Source: Spirochaetota bacterium
GTDB lineage: Bacteria; Spirochaetota; Spirochaetia; JABEVK01
NCBI GenBank assembly: GCA_020049045.1
Contig: JAIFLN010000177.1
Location: 1-46,208 of the forward strand
Length of the DNA: 46,208 nt
Direction of reading: 5' to 3'
Shown here: one piece after another, positions 1 through 7,543 of the stretch
Layout of the letters: each line of letters begins with the position of its first letter
Numbering within the stretch: position 1 is the stretch's first letter
Notes under the pieces: model-generated
Told to the model about the DNA's origin: nothing
What the model saw: the letters and a program-made list of their open reading frames with translations, nothing else
Databases searched by the model: none
Translations under genes and position numbers: made by a program

Positions 1-180
1 TGGCAGGAAGAACAAGTACTGGCGGCCCTCACCGCCGGGGGCATGAGCCTTTCCAAAAGTGAACTGACAGCCCTCTTCCGCAAACCCGGGCAGAAAAACT
101 TCAAACCCTGCGGAGATCAGCTTCTGAGGGCCTTTCTGACAGGGATGGTCACTTCCCGCATTGGAGCCTGTCGGACTTAG
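1..180 (+). CDS. DUF1456 (YehS-like) family protein, C-terminal fragment
   Basis: Frame 1 is open from the window edge to TAG at 178-180, giving the last 59 residues of a protein whose start lies outside the window. The pattern SKSELTALFR ... KNFKPCGDQLLRAFL matches the C-terminal half of DUF1456 proteins (E. coli YehS type), small proteins made of two copies of the domain; their function is not established. The native family ending normally follows the FL-x-G stretch closely. Here the last five codons (GACRT) and the stop come from the left end of the inverted-repeat element at 163-451, so the natural C-terminus has probably been replaced. Family assignment is from remembered conserved residues, not a search. 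Confidence 0.7.
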   Translation, partial: WQEEQVLAALTAGGMSLSKSELTALFRKPGQKNFKPCGDQLLRAFLTGMVTSRIGACRT

Positions 181-451
181 GGTTTCGGAGCCATTCGGAG
201 TGGATTTCGAGAACAATTTTGGTGACGAAAGAGCCTCGAATCGAGATTCGGGGCGACTGAGGAGCCTAAATCGGGCCGAAAGACGCCCGAATGGACCGAA
301 AGGCCTTCGGCCGCTTGATTTTGGCAGCGATTCTGGGCGTCCAAGGGCCTTCTTCGGTCGGGCCGTAGCGCTACTACGGCCCTTCCTCATCAGTCCCTTG
401 GCCATCCCAGCCTCATCAGCCAAAATCAAGCCCCTAAGTCCGACAGGCTCC
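163..451. mobile_element. MITE-like element with 20-bp perfect terminal inverted repeats
   Basis: GGAGCCTGTCGGACTTAGGG at 163-182 is repeated exactly in inverted orientation at 432-451, giving a 289-bp unit. The interior is rich in dyads: CTTGATTTTGGC at 314-325 against its complement at 419-430, a 9-bp stem with 5-nt loop at 360-382, and smaller ones at 237-250 and 302-312. No open frame inside resembles a transposase. No convincing target-site duplication is visible (TT on the left, TA on the right). Each end carries an in-frame TAG: the left end finishes the DUF1456 gene and the right end finishes leuA, both with the residues GACRT. This fits a non-autonomous transposable or repeat element sitting between two convergent genes. 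Confidence 0.65.
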
Positions 452-2104
452 TAAAGCCCGATTCACCCCGCTCAGTATCGCCTTGATCGAAGCCGTGACC
501 GTGTTGCGGTCCACTCCGACACCCCAGGTCGCCGGGCCGGACTCACCCACGCGCACCTCAATGAAAGCAATCGCCTGGCTGGCGGCTCCGCTTCCTCCCA
601 GCGAGTATTCGCTGTAGTCCAGAAGCCTCACCTCTTCCGGAACCGCCTTGACGACGGCTTCAATCGGTCCTTCGCCGACTCCATGGAAGCACTGGAACAC
701 CCCCCTCACATCGGCTTCCAGCGTGAAACGGACGGCTCCGCTGCCCACCGGATCATCGCTCAGATGGTGCTTCTGATAAGTATACGGGGTTCGCGCCTCG
801 AGATACTCTTTGGTGAAGATTTCGTACAGGTGCGCCGCCGTGACTTCTTTTCCTGTGGTATCGGTGTGAGCCTGCACAGCTTTGCTGAACTCAATCTGCA
901 ACCGCCGAGGCAGAACCAAGCCATATTCCTTTTCGAGAAGATAGCTGATCCCGCCCTTGCCGCTCTGACTGTTGACCCGGATAACCGCATCGTAACTGCG
1001 CCCCAGATCCTTGGGATCGATGGGAAGGTAGGGAACATTCCAGACTTTCTGCGTCTCTTGATGGTTGAAACCCTTCTTGATCGCATCTTGATGGCTGCCC
1101 GAAAAAGCCGTGAAAACCAAATCGCCTGCATAAGGATGCCGGGGATGCACGGGCATTTGAGTGCTGTCTTCATAAAAACGGCGGATTTCATCCACGTCGG
1201 CAAAACGCAGTCCCGGGTCGATACCTTGGGTATAAAGATTCAACGCCAGGGTGATCAGATCGACGTTGCCCGTTCTTTCGCCATTGCCGAACAGGCAGCC
1301 CTCCACCCGGTCGCCACCGGCCATCAGTCCCAGCTCGCTGGCAGCCACGGCGGAACCGCGGTCGTTATGGGTATGCAGACTGATAAGGACGTTTTCCCTC
1401 CCCTTGAGGTTACGGCAGAACCATTCAATCTGGTCGGCATAGACGTTGGGGGTTGAAACTTCCACAGTGGCCGGAAGGTTCAAAATCGCTTTGTGATCGG
1501 GAGTCGGTTTCCAGACTGCCAACACCGCCTCGCAGATTTCCACGGCAAAGGGAAGTTCCGTAGCGCTGAAATTTTCCGGGGAATATTGAAAACGCCAGTT
1601 TGTCTGCGGCTGCCGGGCGGCATGATCGCGAATCAGAACAGCCGCCTTCACGGCCATCTCAATGGTGGCAGCTTTGTCATTCTTGAAGACGACATCCATA
1701 AAAAGCGGACTGGTTGCATTGTAAAAGTGAACAATGACGTTCTTGGCACCCTTTACGGCTTCAAAGGTGCGGACAATCAAGTCTTCCCTGGCCTGTACCA
1801 GAACCTGGATCCAGACATCATCGGGAATCAGTTTTTCCTCGATCAAGTCACGGACAAACTGAAAGTCCGTCTGGCTGGCAGAAGGAAAAGCAACCTCAAT
1901 TTCCTTGAACCCTATGGAAGTCAAAACTTGAAACAGGTTCTTCTTCCGCTGGCTGTCCATGGGCTCTATCAGTGCTTGATTGCCATCTCTCAAATCCGAA
2001 CTGCACCAAATCGGAGCTTGGGTGATGGCTTGATCGGGCCAAGTCCTGTTCTTAAGGACCGGGAGAGCAAAAGGTCGGTATTTTTCAGCAGGGCTTTTCA
2101 ACAT
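434..2104 (-). CDS. leuA: 2-isopropylmalate synthase
   Basis: Catalyses the first committed step of leucine synthesis, condensing acetyl-CoA with 2-ketoisovalerate in the cytoplasm. The 556-residue length and N-terminal [10 protein letters not shown] match the long (type 2) LeuA class. The TIM-barrel signature LRDGNQAL, the metal site HTHNDRG and the following GNGERTGN are present, then a C-terminal LeuA allosteric domain ending near SGVNRAL. The ATG at 2104 is chosen because AGGAGG lies just upstream; the frame stays open to 2185 but that would translate through the attenuator hairpin. Expression is probably controlled by leucine attenuation (see 2121-2273). The final GACRT and stop codon derive from the inverted-repeat element. 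Confidence 0.95.
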   Translation of the reverse strand: MLKSPAEKYRPFALPVLKNRTWPDQAITQAPIWCSSDLRDGNQALIEPMDSQRKKNLFQVLTSIGFKEIEVAFPSASQTDFQFVRDLIEEKLIPDDVWIQVLVQAREDLIVRTFEAVKGAKNVIVHFYNATSPLFMDVVFKNDKAATIEMAVKAAVLIRDHAARQPQTNWRFQYSPENFSATELPFAVEICEAVLAVWKPTPDHKAILNLPATVEVSTPNVYADQIEWFCRNLKGRENVLISLHTHNDRGSAVAASELGLMAGGDRVEGCLFGNGERTGNVDLITLALNLYTQGIDPGLRFADVDEIRRFYEDSTQMPVHPRHPYAGDLVFTAFSGSHQDAIKKGFNHQETQKVWNVPYLPIDPKDLGRSYDAVIRVNSQSGKGGISYLLEKEYGLVLPRRLQIEFSKAVQAHTDTTGKEVTAAHLYEIFTKEYLEARTPYTYQKHHLSDDPVGSGAVRFTLEADVRGVFQCFHGVGEGPIEAVVKAVPEEVRLLDYSEYSLGGSGAASQAIAFIEVRVGESGPATWGVGVDRNTVTASIKAILSGVNRALGACRT

Positions 2105-2120
2105 GGACTTCCTCCTGGAC

Positions 2121-2156
2121 AAAAAAAAAGCCATTCTTCCGATCTGGAAGAATGGC
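2121..2156 (-). terminator. leuA leader intrinsic terminator (attenuator)
   Basis: On the minus strand an 11-bp perfect stem (GCCATTCTTCC, complement at 2130-2140) closes a 5-nt loop and is followed at once by nine T residues (A run at 2121-2129). It sits 16 nt upstream of the leuA ATG and downstream of the leader peptide, so it ends transcription before leuA rather than after a gene. Its 5' arm (TTCTTCC, 2146-2152) can alternatively pair with GGAAGAA at 2174-2180, an antiterminator. That same segment can instead pair with the CTT-rich Leu codon run. Confidence 0.88.
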
Positions 2157-2181
2157 CTTCGCAAAGGTTCGTCTTCTTCCG

Positions 2182-2235
2182 TCAAGCCGTGGGATGGAGA
2201 AGAAGAAGGTTGGCGAAGCGGGTGTCGGCGTTCAT
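2182..2235 (-). CDS. leuL: leu operon leader peptide, four tandem Leu codons
   Basis: A 17-codon frame, [17 protein letters not shown], with codons CTT CTT CTT CTC in a row, ending in TGA two bases before the segment that can form the antiterminator. It begins about 10 nt after the predicted -10 box, so the message is nearly leaderless and has no Shine-Dalgarno sequence. In classical Leu attenuation, ribosome stalling at such a run when Leu-tRNA is scarce frees the next segment to pair with the terminator's 5' arm, letting transcription reach leuA. The position, Leu codon run, alternative pairings and terminator together make this reading strong. Confidence 0.82.
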   Translation of the reverse strand: MNADTRFANLLLLHPTA

Positions 2236-2244
2236 TGTGACCCT

Positions 2245-2273
2245 AATCTAATGTTGGAAACCAAGGGTGTCAA
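2245..2273 (-). promoter_or_regulatory. leuA leader promoter
   Basis: A perfect -35 TTGACA (complement 2268-2273), 17-nt spacer and -10 TAGATT (complement 2245-2250) lie directly before the leader peptide. Transcription would start around 2236-2240, within a few bases of the leader ATG at 2235. Confidence 0.65.
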
Positions 2274-2346
2274 GACCTTGCTTCGTTTGGCTTGACAACT
2301 GACGCCAGACATCGGAAATTGATAGTGACTCATAAGAGAGGTGCCT

Positions 2347-2718
2347 ATGGCTGCAAAGATTTTGCTCGTTGAAGATGATAAGAACCTGAACATGATGCTC
2401 AAGCTTATTTTGAAGAACAAAAAACTGGACTGGGAGCTGGAGACCGCACACTCGGGCGACGAAGCCCTGCAGATTCTTCAGAACTTCCGGCCCGATGTTG
2501 CGGTTCTTGATATCATGATGCCAGGTATGGATGGAATCGAACTGGCGAAAAGGATCAAGAAAGACTCCAAACTGGCCCGTTGCAAACTGGCGGCCTTGTC
2601 GGCGCTTGGTGATGCCGAGACCAAGAAGCGAGCTGCCGCTGCAGGCATCACCGATTATTGGACGAAACCCATCGTTCCTGACGCCCTCGTGGCCAATATT
2701 CAGAAACTGTTGGCGTGA
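2347..2718 (+). CDS. single-domain response regulator (CheY-like receiver)
   Basis: A 123-residue stand-alone receiver domain. It has the acidic pocket (VEDD, residues 8-11), the phospho-acceptor Asp55 in VAVLDIMMPGMDG, the SAL switch residue and the KP lysine near the end. There is no output domain, so it probably works by protein-protein interaction downstream of an unknown kinase. The ATG at 2347 follows AGAGAGG. It is transcribed away from leuA and overlaps the next gene by 4 nt (GTGA), so the two are translationally coupled. It is not part of the chemotaxis operon at 27.7-32.4 kb, and its sequence differs from that cheY. Confidence 0.85.
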   Translation: MAAKILLVEDDKNLNMMLKLILKNKKLDWELETAHSGDEALQILQNFRPDVAVLDIMMPGMDGIELAKRIKKDSKLARCKLAALSALGDAETKKRAAAAGITDYWTKPIVPDALVANIQKLLA

Positions 2719-3416
2719 GGAGGGTTTTCCTCTTCGTCGGTTTGTTCACCGTCCTCTCCGGCCTCAGCGCCCAGTCCTTGGGGGTGGCGGCCCCTTGGTC
2801 ATCCTCCCCTTCGGAGGCTGAGCGGGAGGCACGGTCGTTTGACAAGCCGATGGTTTTGCTCTGGCAAGCCGGCGCCGATGCACCGTTGTTTACTCAAGGT
2901 GTGGAACGGTTGTTCTCAGTCTGGGGAGATTGGATGAAACGCGTAGCCGCGGTTGCCGTCTTCACCCGCGGCCGGGCCTGGGAAGGCCCTCTACCGGTTT
3001 CCTTCCCAGTTCTCCCCGACAGCGGCAAGTCCAGTGCGTTGATGGTATGGAACCCGAATTCTCTGCTTCCGCCCACCATCTGGAGAGAGGTGCCAGCTGT
3101 GCTGGACCTTTCACGGGCAATCGCTTCTTCTTCGACACTCCCCTTGCCAGACCCTTACACGATTGATATCGGAGAATACCTTTGGGACAAAGGGTCTCTT
3201 CTTCGGACAGAACAAGGTCCCTTGTGGTCAGGGACAGATGCGGACGGAACAACGCAATGGATCGAAGAAGGGCCTTTGGGATCGGTTCTTGTTCTGCGGC
3301 AGATCGGCACTTTGCGCAAAGCAGCCTTTCCTCTTGAGGGAGATTGGAGCTTCCTTTACGACTCCGCCACGCAGAGCTGGGCCCCCTGGAACGCTGTCCT
3401 GGTCAAACGCCGTTGA
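2715..3416 (+). CDS. secreted protein of unknown function
   Basis: 233 residues beginning at a GTG that overlaps the stop of the receiver gene (GTGA). An N-terminal signal peptide is clear: a basic start (MRRV), a hydrophobic core and LSAQ as a plausible cleavage site near residue 20, so the mature protein is probably periplasmic. The segment FDKPMVLLWQAGADAP loosely resembles the start of thioredoxin-like folds, but there is no CxxC, so a redox role is not supported. I do not recognise the family. The upstream receiver and downstream helicase do not indicate a role. Confidence 0.6.
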   Translation: MRRVFLFVGLFTVLSGLSAQSLGVAAPWSSSPSEAEREARSFDKPMVLLWQAGADAPLFTQGVERLFSVWGDWMKRVAAVAVFTRGRAWEGPLPVSFPVLPDSGKSSALMVWNPNSLLPPTIWREVPAVLDLSRAIASSSTLPLPDPYTIDIGEYLWDKGSLLRTEQGPLWSGTDADGTTQWIEEGPLGSVLVLRQIGTLRKAAFPLEGDWSFLYDSATQSWAPWNAVLVKRR

Positions 3417-3434
3417 ATCGGCAATAATGAGCCC

Positions 3435-5960
3435 ATGGATCCCCGCCAACTCCCGGTTTACCGGGAAAAAGACCGCATCCTCTCTGTATTGGAAGACCAC
3501 CCCGTGGTTGTCGTCGAATCACCCACCGGCTCGGGAAAAACCACCCAGCTTCCGCTGATTCTTCATGAAGCCGGCTACGCGTCAAAGGGTATTATCGGGG
3601 TCACGCAGCCCCGGCGTATCGCAGCCGTCAGCGTCAGCCACTATATTGCACGCCAGCTGGGGTCGAAAATTCCCGGCCTGGTTGGCTACAAAATGCGGTT
3701 CGAAGATAAAACCACTTTTGAAACCCGCATGAAAATCATGACCGACGGCACTCTCCTCCAAGAAATCAAGGCCGACCCCAACCTCAGCCATTATTCGGTT
3801 TTGATGGTCGATGAAGCCCATGAGCGCAGTCTGAATATTGATTTTATCCTTGGTCTGTTAAAAAACATTCTCAAGGTCCGCAACGACTTCAAGGTTATCA
3901 TCAGCTCCGCCACCATCAACGCGCAGGGCTTCGCGGACTATTTTGACGGGGCACCGGTCATTCATATCGAGACGCAGACCTACCCGGTCGAGATCTTTCA
4001 TGAACCTCCTGCTGTCGAAAACGACGAGGAAGCCCTCCAACTCAAAATCGTTGAACTGGTCGGCCGACACGTACAGAACAAGGAAAAAGCGAAAACCACC
4101 GGCGACGTTCTCGTCTTCTTGCCGGGTGAGAAACTGATCAAAGATGCGACGATGTCCCTTGCCTCGTCCTCTTTTGCCCGAAAACTCTGGGTGATACCGC
4201 TGTACGGTCGGCTTTCGAGCGAGGAGCAGGAAAGGGTTTTCCTTCCCACCCCCGAAGGCAAGACCAAGGTGGTGCTCTCCACCAACATTGCTGAAACCTC
4301 AGTCACCATCGAAGGCATTACGATGGTAATCGATTCTGGTCTGGCGAAAATGAATTTCTACAATCCAAAGACGTTCACAGCTGCCCTGATCGAAAGCCCG
4401 GTAGCCAAAGCCAGCTGCCAACAGAGAAAAGGGCGTGCCGGACGAACGGGACCAGGTTCCTGCTACCGCCTGTTCAGCAAAGAAAACTTCGAGGAGCGAC
4501 CGCTGTACACTCTCGAGGAAATCTACCGCACCGACTTGAGCGAAGTGGTGCTCCGGATGGCCGAACTGGGCATCCGCGATTTCGAGAGTTTCGATTTTCT
4601 TTCCCCTCCTGGCAAGCAAGGCATTCACGGCGCTGTCGATGCCTTGAACCTGCTCGAGGCTTTGGAAGAAGACCACAGCCTCTCAAAAATCGGCAAAATG
4701 ATGGTGCAGTTCCCCCTTTTGCCCCGCCATAGCCGCATCATCGTGGAATCGGTGATGCGCTACCCCGACGTTTTAAGAGAAGTCACCATCGGCACCACCT
4801 TTCTGAGCACCGACAGTCCGTTTCTCCTTCCCCAGGGAGAGGAGATCGAAGCCAGACGCGCCCATCACCAATTTCGAGACCCGCTGGGCGATTTTGTCAG
4901 CTATTTAAAGATTTTCGATTCGTTCAAAAATGCCGCCAACCAGGAACGCTTTTGCATCAACGCCTACCTTGACTACAAAACCATGCAGGAACTCGTGAAC
5001 ATTCAAGGACAGCTTGAAGAAATTGTCAGCCGGATGGGAGTTCCGATCACCAGCGGCGGTCCTATCGACGACTATTTGTGCTGCGTGGCAAAGGGACTGA
5101 TACAGTTTGTCTGTCTGCACACAGGCAGAGGGATTTACCGAAGTTTGACCGCTGAGAAGATCGGCATCCATCCTGGATCGGTGATGTTCAAAGAAACTCC
5201 GCCCTTTTTGGTCGCCGGTGAGGTCGTCAAAACGAGCCGGATGTACGCACGGTCTGTCTCTCCTATCAAAAAAGAGTGGTTGGGCCGGATCAGCCCGACT
5301 CTGTTCAGCAGCTTGATGGAAGCCGAACGGGGCCCGCGCAAATCCTATGACGAGGAACGCAGACCCGAACGTGACCGTGAAACACCGAAACCAACACGGA
5401 GCGACTCCCCTTCGTGGGAAGTCCGCATCGGTCGGGAAGCCTTTCCGCTCAGAGTGAGCAAGGGCAAGGAGAAGGTCGTCCTCTTTGAGTGGGAAAAGCT
5501 GGAACGCGTGCTTGTTTCCACAAAAACCACAAGCTTCCCCGAACTTAAGAATCTCAAGGGAGAATTGACGGTCGATGGATTCTCATTGCTGGCGGGAAGC
5601 AAGGCCAACCGCATCATCGAAGTCTGCCGTAAGATCGACCCGCGTCGAGACCGTTTGACGGCCTGGCCTCAGGGTGTCACTTGGTCAACCAAGACCAAAC
5701 TCAAGGGCCTGGTACCGTTGCTGGACGAACTGATGAAGCTGACCCCCGTCAAGGCTGGGTCGCAGACACTGGGGTTCTTAGGCCTCCAGACAGACAACCG
5801 TGGCCAGTACTGGTTGAAGGTCGACAAGACCTTTCCTGAGGCGCTGGCCTTTACCCTTGCCAGTCTGGAAGCGCTTGCCGATGATGCCCAGGACGTGCTG
5901 GACAAGGCTGATTTCAAGGAAGTGAATGCCGCCTGGCGAAGGATCAACCAGTTGTTTTAG
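3435..5960 (+). CDS. hrpA: HrpA-like DEAH-box ATP-dependent RNA helicase
   Basis: 841 residues with the DEAH/RHA helicase motifs in order: I GSGKTT (~residue 34), Ia TQPRR, II DEAH (~127), III SAT, V TNIAETSVTIEG and VI QRKGRAGRTGPG. Helicase-associated and OB-fold regions follow up to about residue 620. E. coli HrpA is about 1300 residues; this protein is much shorter and ends in a ~210-residue tail that I do not recognise, preceded by a charged linker rich in Arg and Glu. A role in RNA or ribosome remodelling is inferred from family membership. Its stop codon overlaps that of the convergent phosphopantetheinyl transferase gene, with no terminator between them. Confidence 0.9.
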   Translation: MDPRQLPVYREKDRILSVLEDHPVVVVESPTGSGKTTQLPLILHEAGYASKGIIGVTQPRRIAAVSVSHYIARQLGSKIPGLVGYKMRFEDKTTFETRMKIMTDGTLLQEIKADPNLSHYSVLMVDEAHERSLNIDFILGLLKNILKVRNDFKVIISSATINAQGFADYFDGAPVIHIETQTYPVEIFHEPPAVENDEEALQLKIVELVGRHVQNKEKAKTTGDVLVFLPGEKLIKDATMSLASSSFARKLWVIPLYGRLSSEEQERVFLPTPEGKTKVVLSTNIAETSVTIEGITMVIDSGLAKMNFYNPKTFTAALIESPVAKASCQQRKGRAGRTGPGSCYRLFSKENFEERPLYTLEEIYRTDLSEVVLRMAELGIRDFESFDFLSPPGKQGIHGAVDALNLLEALEEDHSLSKIGKMMVQFPLLPRHSRIIVESVMRYPDVLREVTIGTTFLSTDSPFLLPQGEEIEARRAHHQFRDPLGDFVSYLKIFDSFKNAANQERFCINAYLDYKTMQELVNIQGQLEEIVSRMGVPITSGGPIDDYLCCVAKGLIQFVCLHTGRGIYRSLTAEKIGIHPGSVMFKETPPFLVAGEVVKTSRMYARSVSPIKKEWLGRISPTLFSSLMEAERGPRKSYDEERRPERDRETPKPTRSDSPSWEVRIGREAFPLRVSKGKEKVVLFEWEKLERVLVSTKTTSFPELKNLKGELTVDGFSLLAGSKANRIIEVCRKIDPRRDRLTAWPQGVTWSTKTKLKGLVPLLDELMKLTPVKAGSQTLGFLGLQTDNRGQYWLKVDKTFPEALAFTLASLEALADDAQDVLDKADFKEVNAAWRRINQLF

Positions 5961-6553
5961 GGATGGCTGGGGACTACCGCAGCCAAAAAGGGTCCGTCGT
6001 GGCTGAGGCTCAGCTCAACCCGTTGGCCAGTGGAAGCTATACGGTAGACAGGCGGTTTGCCTTCAATGTCACCTTCTGCAAAGCCTTGTCTGACAAGAAT
6101 TTCCTTGGCCAAAGCCCGAACTCCCAGGCTCTCGGCAGTTCCTGCAGCCAGGGGTCTGACTTCAAGAACAACGTTGTCCGGATGCTCACAGGCGAGGGCA
6201 TGCACCCAACCGGAGCCACGGGTCCAAGTGACACCGATGTTCCAGCCCCCACGCCTAACCAGAGCCCGCCCTTCGCGGGTCAAAAACTCAACGACAAAGG
6301 CCGATGCAGAAAAGACAGCACCTGGCTTCGCCCTTGACCAGGCTTTGAAGGCAGCTTCCTTTGCGGCCCAAAGGGACCAAAGGGTGAAATCAGGTTCCCT
6401 CGAAACCGACACCAAAAGACGCTCAGCGGGTGTCAGGATGCGTTGGAGTAGCCGTTGATCAGAAGAACGCCCTACATTCTCTGGATCGTCCAACCAAACC
6501 AAATCGTTGCCGAAGGCCTCAACGGGAGAAATATGCCTGTTCCATTCCGGCAA
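5957..6553 (-). CDS. 4'-phosphopantetheinyl transferase superfamily protein
   Basis: Would attach the phosphopantetheine arm of CoA to the serine of acyl carrier proteins, most simply the ACP encoded two genes upstream. Family motifs are GNDLVWLDDPEN near the N-terminus (metal-binding Asp), LWAAKEAAFKA (WxxKEA) in the middle and LSLSHDGPFLAAVV near the C-terminus. The start is uncertain: the frame is open to ATGs at 6634 and 6652, but those overlap the acyltransferase by more than 110 nt. The TTG at 6553 gives the short N-terminus usual before GND; another TTG lies at 6565. None has a clear ribosome binding site. Last gene of the fatty-acid operon. Confidence 0.8.
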   Translation of the reverse strand: MPEWNRHISPVEAFGNDLVWLDDPENVGRSSDQRLLQRILTPAERLLVSVSREPDFTLWSLWAAKEAAFKAWSRAKPGAVFSASAFVVEFLTREGRALVRRGGWNIGVTWTRGSGWVHALACEHPDNVVLEVRPLAAGTAESLGVRALAKEILVRQGFAEGDIEGKPPVYRIASTGQRVELSLSHDGPFLAAVVPSHP

Positions 6554-7256
6554 GGCGCTGGACAATCTGGGTAGCCAGATCACGGGCGGCCCGCAGACCC
6601 GAATGGGGGGTGTGGGGATCGACCAGTTCAGCATCGATAAAGAATCGGTCACCCCGCCGCGGAACCGTCGATTTTCCTTCCTGCTTACGTCCGCGCATGT
6701 ACAAACACAAGACTTGAGGCTTCAGACCATCCTGGCGAAGATCATCGATGATTTTCCCAATTCCGTAAGCAAAATTTTTCGTATCGACCCGGCCGGAAAC
6801 CGATCGGGTACCCTCAGGGAACATCATAAGGCTCTGCCCCTTGGCCAGCAGAGCTTTCAGTTTGGTCATCAAGATTTTGGTCTGCTGAGGAGGGCCCTGC
6901 CGCACCACCGGAAGGCATTTTCCGATATAGCAGAAGAACCGCAACACGGCATTGTGGTAGAAGTTCTTTTTCTCCGGGGTATTCCAAGGAAAATGACGTG
7001 GCTTGGAAATGGCTTTCCAAGCCGGCGTCATGGCCCAGATCAACAGCAGCGAGTCAATCATGGTGAGGTGATTCGGGCAAAGAATGACGGGGCCTTCCTG
7101 TCGGGCCAACAACGAACGGATTTTGGCACGAAATGCCTTGAGATTCTCCATCCGATAGCCCAAAAAGCCCCGCAAAAGAAGCTGGGACACACCGAAGGTG
7201 AAGGGGACACTAATCCTGGCGATCAGATCCTGAAGCCTCACATTCAGCCGCTTCAT
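6519..7256 (-). CDS. 1-acyl-glycerol-3-phosphate acyltransferase-like protein (PlsC family)
   Basis: 245 residues with the two signature blocks of glycerolipid acyltransferases: NHLTMID (NHx4D, residues 62-68) and FPEGTRS (~148). The N-terminus is hydrophobic (ISVPFTFGVSQLLLRGFLG), suggesting membrane association. The family transfers acyl chains to a lysophospholipid or similar alcohol. Being in the operon with a dedicated ACP suggests that it uses the chain made by the neighbouring enzymes. It starts 11 nt after the ACP stop codon. The exact acceptor cannot be read from sequence. Confidence 0.85.
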   Translation of the reverse strand: MKRLNVRLQDLIARISVPFTFGVSQLLLRGFLGYRMENLKAFRAKIRSLLARQEGPVILCPNHLTMIDSLLLIWAMTPAWKAISKPRHFPWNTPEKKNFYHNAVLRFFCYIGKCLPVVRQGPPQQTKILMTKLKALLAKGQSLMMFPEGTRSVSGRVDTKNFAYGIGKIIDDLRQDGLKPQVLCLYMRGRKQEGKSTVPRRGDRFFIDAELVDPHTPHSGLRAARDLATQIVQRLAGMEQAYFSR

Positions 7257-7267
7257 GATCCTGCTCC

Positions 7268-7519
7268 TCAGTCCTTGACCAGTGCGACAATCTGGTCGAC
7301 AGCGTCACCCAGTGTCCGGATCTTGTCGGCGGTGTCGTCGTCAATGGCAATGTTAAACTCATCTTCAAAAGCGAGGATGATATCGACCAGCCGGGCAGAA
7401 TTCACGCCGAGGTCAGCGAGAATCTTGGTATCGCGGGTCGCCGCCTTGAGGGCATCGGCATTCTTGGCGAATGGGCCGATAATGGCCACCACCTTGTCGA
7501 AAGCTGCAGTTTGAGTCAT
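7268..7519 (-). CDS. acyl carrier protein
   Basis: 83 residues, small and acidic, with a four-helix ACP pattern. The phosphopantetheine serine is Ser41 in DLGVNSARLVDII; the motif is NSARL rather than the DSLDxVE of housekeeping AcpP, so this looks like a specialised carrier. The start has a strong AAGGAGA site (complement just after 7519). It lies between the ketosynthase and the acyltransferase, which implies it carries intermediates for this operon. Its likely activating enzyme is the phosphopantetheinyl transferase at the end of the operon. Confidence 0.87.
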   Translation of the reverse strand: MTQTAAFDKVVAIIGPFAKNADALKAATRDTKILADLGVNSARLVDIILAFEDEFNIAIDDDTADKIRTLGDAVDQIVALVKD

Positions 7520-7543
7520 ATAAATCTCCTTTTTCTTATCGTT

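Noticed and set aside
161-454. 97-codon frame across the inverted-repeat element
   Set aside because: It depends on a frame through the repeat ends, is Arg/Pro/Ser-rich, and has no ribosome binding site or similarity.
2105-2185. Longer leuA start at 2185
   Set aside because: It would translate through the attenuator hairpin. The ATG at 2104 has an ideal AGGAGG and gives the standard length.
2121-2273. T-box riboswitch as the leuA leader
   Set aside because: The leader is too short, no T-box AGGGTGG-type core was found, and the Leu-codon peptide explains the structure better.
6507-7514. 335-codon plus-strand frame opposite the acyltransferase and ACP genes
   Set aside because: It is antisense to two well-supported genes and has no family resemblance.
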